Of a DNA stretch of 64,000 nucleotides, positions 57,190-64,000 are shown one piece after another. Source of the stretch: Sanderia malayensis. Its lineage: Eukaryota > Cnidaria > Scyphozoa > Semaeostomeae > Pelagiidae. Location: positions 1,802,180 through 1,866,179 of the forward strand of contig RQOL01000863.1 in the NCBI GenBank assembly GCA_013076295.1. Direction: 5' to 3'. Below the pieces are notes generated by a model that saw only the letters and a list, made by a program, of their open reading frames with translations, was not told where the DNA came from and ran no database searches. Position 1 is the stretch's first letter. Every line of letters begins with the position of its first letter. A program made the translations under genes and the position numbers.

Positions 57190-60100
57190 ATGGCTACGAT
57201 ACGCAGCATAAAGCCGTCTATAGCTGAGTATGTTTCTTGTTATTTCGTATACTTTATTCAATCATCTACCTGGCCTTCACACATTTCTTGATACTTTCTT
57301 CAGAAAGAAACATGCCATAACTTGAATGCATTAATTTATTTAATTCTGCAGAATGGATTATGGACACAGACTGATTTATGAAGATGCAAATGTTAATAAA
57401 GACAACAGAGCATTAGCATCTGTAAGGATAACTGAATACCCAGACAGTGGAAACTCGAATCCTGAACCTGTCTCAGATAATGCAGAAAATTTTGAAGATT
57501 TTCTATCTCCTCAGTTCTTGGTATGTGATTAAACATCATATTAATGCATAATATGATTTTGCAGCTTTTGCAGCAACCTATCTCAATAGAACTCAACTTG
57601 CAGACATGCAAGGTTCAACATGTATTGCAAAGTTACGGCATCAGGTTCTCTAAGCAGTCAACAATGTTAAATTCTTAATTAGTACTCTATCTCTTTACTG
57701 CAGAAAGAAGTGACCGGAAAGAGCAATCTATTTGACGTGAAATTTCTTGAATTGCAAGTTGATACATCAGAGACAAGTATGGGAAATTTAGGTGAGTATG
57801 TCTATGGCATGTGCAGCACAACATAACCATTCTTTTATTTGTAATTAATGTTTAATCCTTGCACAACAAGCTAACTTAGTTACCACTTGATAAATTGCAA
57901 GACAGTTGCTTTAAACCTTTGTTTGATTAAGAATTCCTTTAGCAATCTATACCCACTCTATCTTCAGGCCACTTGCTGCCACATCTAGTTGAGCTGAAGT
58001 TATCAAACAGTACGGTTAACTCAATCAGGTAACATTCAAATACACATTGCATTGGCTCTATATCTTTTACCTTTCTAATCCTTTTGATCTCCAACAAAAC
58101 AATGCTTATGCTTGTGCTCATGTTAAGAACTTATTAGCGATACACATTGTTGAACTATCTATTTCAGAGATATTGGCACAAGTTTGGCTGATCTGGCAAC
58201 ACTTTGGCTGTCAAGATGTGGTCTTGTTGATCTCGATGGAATCAGTTGCTTTTACTCTTTGAAGGTATTTTCTCTTTTACAACAAGAGTCTTGTATCATT
58301 TTACAGCCTGATGCATTAGTACGAGGGTGATTTGTCCTGTTTCTCCTTGATTCATAAACCAGTGTACATATGCAAGAAATATATAAATTTCTAAACTCCT
58401 GAATTTCCATGTTTTTGGCTGTGATAAGGGAGTTTTAGTGCCCATCAGTCTCATCATACAATCTTAAGTCATCCAATAATTTCCTTTTAGGAGCTCTATC
58501 TTTCTTATAATGAAATTGATGATGTTAGCTCGGTTAGCATGCTAGATTGTTTGGAGGTCATTGATCTAGAAGGGTGAGCATATGTTTACTGTAGATGCTT
58601 GAATAACCCCCACCTTAGGTCATTGATTTCGAAGGGTGATGATGTTTACTGTAAATGCTTGTGGATTTCTGAATCTCCCATTTACTCGGGCTTCTTTCTG
58701 AATAAGCACCAGTATAATCTCTGAAAAGATCTTTCTAAAGCTCAGAGTTTCAAGAGATATTTCCCGAGATGTTGAAGTATTCAGTATTGTTTTTGTAGTG
58801 AGAGAATGTAACATAATCATTTGAAATTGTCTCTCTCTCTTCTAGGAACAATATAGATGATATTGCTCAGGTTGAGTTTCTCGGTCTGTGTTCAAGGCTT
58901 GGAAACTTGACTCTTTCCGGAAACCCAGTCGAAACCTGTCCGCATCCGGATGCGAGAGAACAGGTGCGGACTCTAATCCAGAACTTTTAAATTCTACGGC
59001 ATGGCTCATGCCCTTTCCATAGTTCAATATTTACGAACTATGAGCGGAATCAAAAATACTCCCATAAACAAGAGAATCCCGATAACTCGAACCTCCAAGG
59101 GACCAATGAAACTAGCGTGACTCGAACTAAAGTACAGTCAAATATGCATAGTTTGAACTCGTGTAATTTGAACTCTATTTAATTCGAATGAAATTCTCTG
59201 CCCTTCAAGGATCACTTATGAACAAATTCTCATAAAACAAACCTCTATAATTCGAACTTTTTGTAAGCCGAACATTTTCACGCTTCCCTGCGTGAAAATG
59301 CAAGCTGTTCGAATCAGACAGAGTTGACTGTACTAGCAAAGCTTTTAAGGAGGGATACAAGTTTGTTCGAGTTATCGGTGGCTTGAGTTATCGGCGTTTC
59401 GCTGTATTGAAAGCTCTTTGTTGAGTTGATCAATCGTATTACCAAGCTATCAAATGGTTAGGTCCTTATATATCAAGTGTCTTATTTATAATCAGCTCGC
59501 TACATGGAGACCCTGATGTTTTGATTGAGTTTGCATCACTACTTATGCGTCTGTGTTTCTCATTATCAGGACCTAAAATTCTACGATTACCGTTCCGCCG
59601 TCGCTAAGGCGGTGCCGCAACTCCGCGTATTGGACGACGAAGCGTTCATTTACGATGTAATTGATGGACAGCGCGTCATACACGCGAAATCTATCAGTAA
59701 AAATAGTGGAGACGCGCTGCTCAAAGAAGACCTACTTATCGTGCAAGATTGCATCAAAGCACTGCCTCCTATTGGTGAAGAGGAAGACCTGGAGCAATTT
59801 CAGGATATTGATTCAGGTATACTGGCTCCAATTTTAATTCATAACATTAGTCTCAGGATGTTTCTCCGTTGAAATTTGTTGCACGATGTTTGCTACAAAT
59901 TCTCACACTATACTATGAAATTTTTACTAAATCATGATCTTGGTTCCTGTCATAGAAGTCCTTTGCTGTTGTTTAACTAGTGTAGGGAAACGTCCACTGC
60001 ACATGCGTATTAGACTGACTTTTAAAATGTTGTTCTGCACGATGAAGATTTGATCAGAATGATTTCAAAAGAGCTACACTTTCATCATTATTTAAAAGAA

Positions 60101-62456
60101 TTAACATGCGAAAAAAGGAACGAATGATATTTATTCATTGATGTTTTCAAATTTTTTTAAGATGGTCGCCCAACGAGCTCTGCCGGTCGCTATCGTCCAG
60201 GTTCCGGACGAATTACGTCTGCTAAAAACAGACCGACATCAGGAAGAAACAGACCACTTTCCTCAAGAAACAGACCTACAAGCTCAAGACCTCGTAGTAG
60301 CTTAGCGTCTGAAAGACCTCAAACCTCTTACCAAAGACCAGATAGTACACGGCCAGGTTGGGAATACTGATGCCTTGTTGATTTGGTTTCATAAAACGTG
60401 TTGATTCAAGTTGGGTTTCACTGATAAATAGCAGGCTTTTCCTGGGGGTAAATTTTGAGCTTTATATTCTGCCATTCCTTTTTTTCAGGCTCCGGACGAG
60501 GCATCGAAAGCCCAGATAACATGGACCAGGATGATAGCAGTGATCTTACACATGGTAAGCTATGTCCTTCTATCAAATCTGTCTTTGAGTATTGATTTTA
60601 TTCCACTCATATTCATCGCATTGACTGGTGTATTTTTCAAGGCTCCAAGCAAGTTCTTTGCGGCAATCCAGTGCGGGCACTCTTGGCAAGACGCAAGGTA
60701 GTACAAATAGACTTTGTTCTTGCGATGTTTTTCTGTTTATCTGTTCAATGATTGTCATAATAGTAATAGAGGTTTATCATGTCATGAGCAGGAGTGTTTA
60801 TCAGTGTTACGTTTCGAGAGATACTTCTCTCATCATTAGATTTTACTCTTCAAATAACTATCAGCTACATATAGGGCAAGAACTCTACAATGTATATACA
60901 ATATACAATATACAATATACAGTATACAATATACAGTATGCAATATACAGTATACAGTATACAGTATACAGTATACAGTATACAGTATACAGTATACAGT
61001 ATACAGTATACAGTATACAGTATACAGTATACAGTATACAGTATACAGTATAAAGTATACAGTATACAATATACAATATACAATATACAATATACAACAT
61101 ACAATACTTTATAGTCTGTCTGATAATTGCGAAAGCATGAAACTCCGAGTAACAGAGAACTAGTCTACTTTCTTGCTTCTATTCAATACTTCTTCTGTAT
61201 ATATACAATGCTTTCTTTATTAAACTTTAAACCTTCCATTTGTTGTCTTTGTCTTTCCAGGAGCTGAAAGGTACCCTCAGGCTCAAGTTAGGGCGAGAAT
61301 CCCCTGACACCGGCGTGGATAAATTTACCCCAGAGCATTCGTATCATCATGATGATGATAATGATGATGATAATAGCAGTGTCAATCGACTTGATGTTTT
61401 CGAAGATCTGAAACGGTGGCGTGAGAATTTTGAAAGGTACCTAGGCACTCAAAAGAATTGTTATTCTCACACAATTAGTCATTTATTGATAAGATGAGGA
61501 ATAAGTTGGAAAGAGGGTTTAAAGATTCATTTCTGATGTTTCTCTTCTTATTATTATTTTGTTATTATTTCAAGGAATTCTCTCGAGATTTCGACGCCAG
61601 TAAAACCTGAAAGTCCATCTGCTTATTGTGGTAATGAAAGGTATTTGAGCAAATGTTTCCTTGATTAAACATGTGCAGCATTTCATTACAATACAATGTA
61701 ATATACAGTAAAAGCCCGCATTTGATAACGAGTGGATTGAGAACCCTCACTGTGACGTTTCTGTTCAAAACAATAGAAGAAACAATAGCTTTTGTTGAAA
61801 AACAATAGGTTGGATGCAAACTTGCAGGCTCTTTTCACTGTATTGTATTTCATTAATTGATGCGAAATGCAAATTTTTCATTCAGCCAATCTTTATCACC
61901 CACTCCTCCGCCCGGAGATCCAGCGCGGGTGCGTTCAACGGTTCGACGGCATGTGCGGAAAGCATCAGCGGAGCCCGCGCGACCGCAAACCGCATCTGAT
62001 TTCAGACCGCAACCGAGGAGCGGACTGCCGCACAATGACGCGCGGGGAGTAACGGCGAAAAGTCTCGATATGATGGTTGATGTGGAGAACAACAAAGACG
62101 TTGACTCGTCACTCGAGAGGTATGGCTCAGATTTATGCGATTTACACCCCCGTCTAGTTAGGATGCTTTGAATTGGCTTGCATTGGTATATAGCCTAAGA
62201 TATGGGGGATAGGTAAACAGGCTTATTGTGTCAGTGTAGCTCAGAAAGAGCTAGAGATCATAAGATCAGGCTTTGAATAACTGAGGTATATTCTGCTTTC
62301 AGTTTGACAAAACTGCAAGACAGCTTGCTAGGACCAAGCAATACAACCTCTATAACACGACCAGCTCAAACCTCGACGGTGAGACCACGTCAATTCAGAC
62401 CAGGTACTGCCGCTGCATCGCTGAAAAAAGCTCCCAGGAAACATTTCATTGTATAA
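57190..62456 (+). CDS. LRRC56: Leucine-rich repeat protein LRRC56
   Basis: Ciliary LRR protein; in other organisms LRRC56/ODA8 is needed for outer dynein arm assembly or transport. Exons: 57190-57227, 57352-57520, 57704-57791, 57968-58028, 58168-58264, 58491-58573, 58846-58963, 59570-59816, 60162-60356, 60489-60554, 60642-60697, 61261-61436, 61575-61640, 61886-62119, 62303-62456. They join to 1848 nt, 615 aa. The start MATIRSIKPSIAEMDYGHRL is the first in-frame ATG. The LRR block (~residues 90-240) is diagnostic: LPHLVELKLSNS, DLATLWLSRCGLVDLDGI, SLKELYLSYNEIDDVSSV, CLEVIDLEGNNIDDIAQV, RLGNLTLSGNP, then the YRSAVAKAVPQLRVLDD cap. The C-terminal half is Arg/Ser/Pro-rich (NRPTSGRNRPLSSRNRPTS) and probably disordered, with an acidic Asp/His patch. 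Its presence implies motile cilia. Confidence 0.92.
59125..59332. mobile_element. MITE, ACAGTCAA...TTGACTGTA type
   Basis: Runs from ACAGTCAAATATGCATAGTT to CAGACAGAGTTGACTGTA, with many AATTCGAAC motifs inside and a GAAAATG hairpin near 59280-59305. A solo end, GAATTAGACAGAGTTGACTG, occurs at 55861. In LRRC56 intron 58964-59569. Confidence 0.65.
60888..61106. repeat. 7 bp microsatellite, ACAGTAT
   Basis: About thirty units of ACAGTAT with ACAATAT at both edges, in LRRC56 intron 60698-61260. Because 7 is not a multiple of 3 and the unit has no stop codon, all frames stay open; not genes. Confidence 0.95.
61706..61843. mobile_element. MITE, TACAGTAAAAGCCCGCAT type
   Basis: A diverged copy of the 28785 element: left end ACAGTAAAAGCCCGCATTT, core AACAATAGAAGAAACAATAG, right end GGCTCTTTTCACTGTA. 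It lies just upstream of LRRC56 exon 61886. Confidence 0.8.
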
Positions 62457-62899
62457 CACAATGCAACAACAGTGGTCTACTACTGCACGGATTGGTTGCA
62501 TGGTTTTTTGCATTTGCTAAGGTGACCCTTTGCAAGCCCTGTCAACCTGCACGCTGAAAGATATTTTGTGGCAAAAAAGACCCTTTCATTTTACGGTTCT
62601 CACTATGTGGTTTCATTTAAGCACTTGTTTATACGTAAGCATTGTATATTTCATATCTGGCTGTATGTTGCTCAAAGTTTATTTTGTTATCTGTAAAATA
62701 TTTATGATGGAGAAATAGAATTAGATGTTAATGAATTATTTGTTGTGTATTTCATTTTGTGTATTCTGTCCTGTTTGGGATTATGAAATTTTTGGTGAAC
62801 TTGAATAGGAGGCTGAATAAAAATTCCGCATGATTCGGCCTAAATTTTGGCCAAAGTCACGTTCTATCACACGTTTTTGTGCTGGAAGCTAGTTTCATA
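62457..62899. other. Intergenic, LRRC56 to DDB1
   Basis: Only 443 bp between LRRC56 stop and DDB1 start. It holds an AATAAA at 62816-62821, which may end LRRC56, directly before the DDB1 5' region. Confidence 0.55.
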
Positions 62900-63923
62900 A
62901 TGGCGTATAATTATGTTGTATCGGCTCAAAAGCCGACGGCAGTCAATGCAAGTGCTACTGGACATTTCACTGGACCTAATGACTTGAATTTAATCGTTGC
63001 AAAGAACACGAGATTGGAAATACATCTGGTTACTCCGGAAGGTCTCAAACCCATGCTGGATATTGGAATGCATGGGCGAATTGCAGTAATGAAGCTCTTC
63101 AGGCCATTCGTAAGTTCTTTGTCTCGTATATATTTGAGTTTTGAATTCATATATATTCCTACCATTTGTCATACGTTGTCATCTGTTGTTATATGCAATG
63201 GAACCTCCATATAATGAGTTCTTATGCGGTCGATGGCTTTTTCTGTTGTGTTGGTGGTGGAAAGGGGTGTGTCTGGAGATGTGATTGTTACTACGACCAT
63301 AGCAAAACTACCACGCAAACATTGTTTGTGTTTTCAGGGTGAAAAAAAGGACTTGTTGTTCATACTGACTGAAAGATACAACGTTGCCATTCTGGGATAT
63401 AATGCTGAGACTAGTAATATTGTCACCAGAGCATATGGAGATGTCAAGGTAAAGTACTCACGTATGATGGCATGATACATGACTCAATCAATCATGGCAT
63501 GATGTATTGACATGATAGCATAACTTATGATTGACTTGGCTTTAAATCCACTTGCATCCAGTTCAATCTAATCCTGTCCTATCCAATCCAGCTTTACAAA
63601 ACCTAATCCTGATTACATTGAATTTTCAAGGATCGCATTGGAAGACCACCTGAAACTGGAATGATTGCAATCATAGATCCAACCTTTAAATCTACTTGCA
63701 TCCAGCTCAATCTAATCCTATCCTATCCAATCCAGCTTTACAAAACCTAATCCTGATTACATTGAATTTTCAAGGATCGCATTGGAAGACCACCTGAAAC
63801 TGGAATGATTGCAATCATAGATCCAACCTGTAAAATCATTGGTTTGCGATTGTATGATGGTGTTTTTAAGATCATTCAATTACAGCTGGGTACTGATACT
63901 CCATTGAAAGCTTTCAACATAAG
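62900..63923 (+). CDS. DDB1: DNA damage-binding protein 1 (DDB1), 5' partial
   Basis: DDB1 is the adaptor of CUL4 ubiquitin ligases and, with DDB2, recognises UV lesions; nuclear and cytoplasmic. Exons in window: 62900-63109, 63338-63448, 63775-63923, ending at a donor AG|GTTAGC, with the rest beyond the window. The protein starts [20 protein letters not shown], close to human [17 protein letters not shown]. It continues [31 protein letters not shown], then [19 protein letters not shown] and [13 protein letters not shown]: the first blades of beta-propeller A. The third exon has a partial tandem copy upstream at 63631-63684 (see repeat). Confidence 0.93.
63541..63828. repeat. 144 bp tandem duplication spanning a DDB1 acceptor and exon start
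   Basis: Unit 1 (63541-63684) and unit 2 (63685-63828) are almost identical. Both carry an AATTTTCAAG acceptor and the first 54 nt of the third coding exon. Unit 1 lacks a donor after GATCCAACC, so the real exon is taken from unit 2. Confidence 0.93.
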
Positions 63924-64000
63924 GTTAGCAATTGTTGCAAATACTTTCATTATATGCTAGTGAGGGGGTGTATCTATATCTCAGAGTTTATTTTAATTTT

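Noticed and set aside
60628..61114. Tyr/Gln- and Tyr/Ile/Leu-rich open frames
   Set aside because: The 7 bp ACAGTAT array has no stop codons in any frame; intronic.
62225..62300. Box-A-like TGTAGCTCAG suggesting a tRNA
   Set aside because: No matching box B and no cloverleaf; lies in an LRRC56 intron.
1..64000. CRISPR arrays, operons, bacterial promoters, phage or viral genes
   Set aside because: The window is intron-rich animal nuclear DNA; the direct repeats present are tandem satellites without spacers of uniform length.

Overview
Eukaryotic (animal) nuclear DNA. The genes are split by many GT-AG introns, the base composition is moderately AT-rich, and short inverted-repeat elements and intronic satellites are abundant. 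The gene set (a UBR5-type HECT ligase, LRRC56 of motile cilia, DDB1, mitochondrial BCATs, a RasGEF) together with a secreted Cys-rich family carrying FGVQFYGECWSG suggests an early-branching metazoan, most likely a cnidarian and possibly a sponge. The species cannot be named from the sequence. All exon models were built by hand from frame continuity, splice sites and remembered family homology, not from transcripts.

Layout. 0.3-6.3 kb: 3' part of a RasGEF-domain gene (+), with a TTAGGG-like composite satellite in one intron. 7.5-9.1 kb: three-exon gene (+) with a VWA-like fold. 9.6-13.5 kb: gene (+) for a 1215-residue zinc-finger protein with a GSGETV repeat tract, encoded by one coding exon. 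13.5-21 kb: a segmentally duplicated block holding a family of small acidic proteins (two intact-looking copies, a degenerate tandem copy, an inverted copy), three copies of a palindromic promoter-like block, and several MITEs. 21.1-41.5 kb: a 32-exon UBR5-type gene (+). 42.3-47.0 kb: secreted two-domain Cys-rich protein (-), with a TTAA-flanked transposon in its first intron. 47.8-51.5 kb and 52.2-56.0 kb: two BCAT paralogues in head-to-head orientation around a ~0.7 kb shared promoter region. 57.2-62.5 kb: LRRC56 (+). 62.9 kb to the window end: 5' part of DDB1 (+).

Most notable observation: the UBR5-type gene keeps the N-terminal region, the middle scaffold and the HECT domain with its catalytic Cys 31 residues from the end. 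I could not find the UBA, UBR-box or MLLE/PABC modules in it. Where the UBR box should be, the exons encode an RRM-like segment. If transcripts confirm this, it is a HECT ligase whose substrate-recognition modules were lost and perhaps replaced by an RNA-binding fold. The joined model is in frame throughout (8835 nt, 2944 aa).

The genes do not form one pathway. UBR5 and DDB1 both belong to ubiquitin ligation, and the two BCATs arose by local duplication. The accessory novelty lies in the 13.5-21 kb duplicated block and in the intronic satellites of UBR5.
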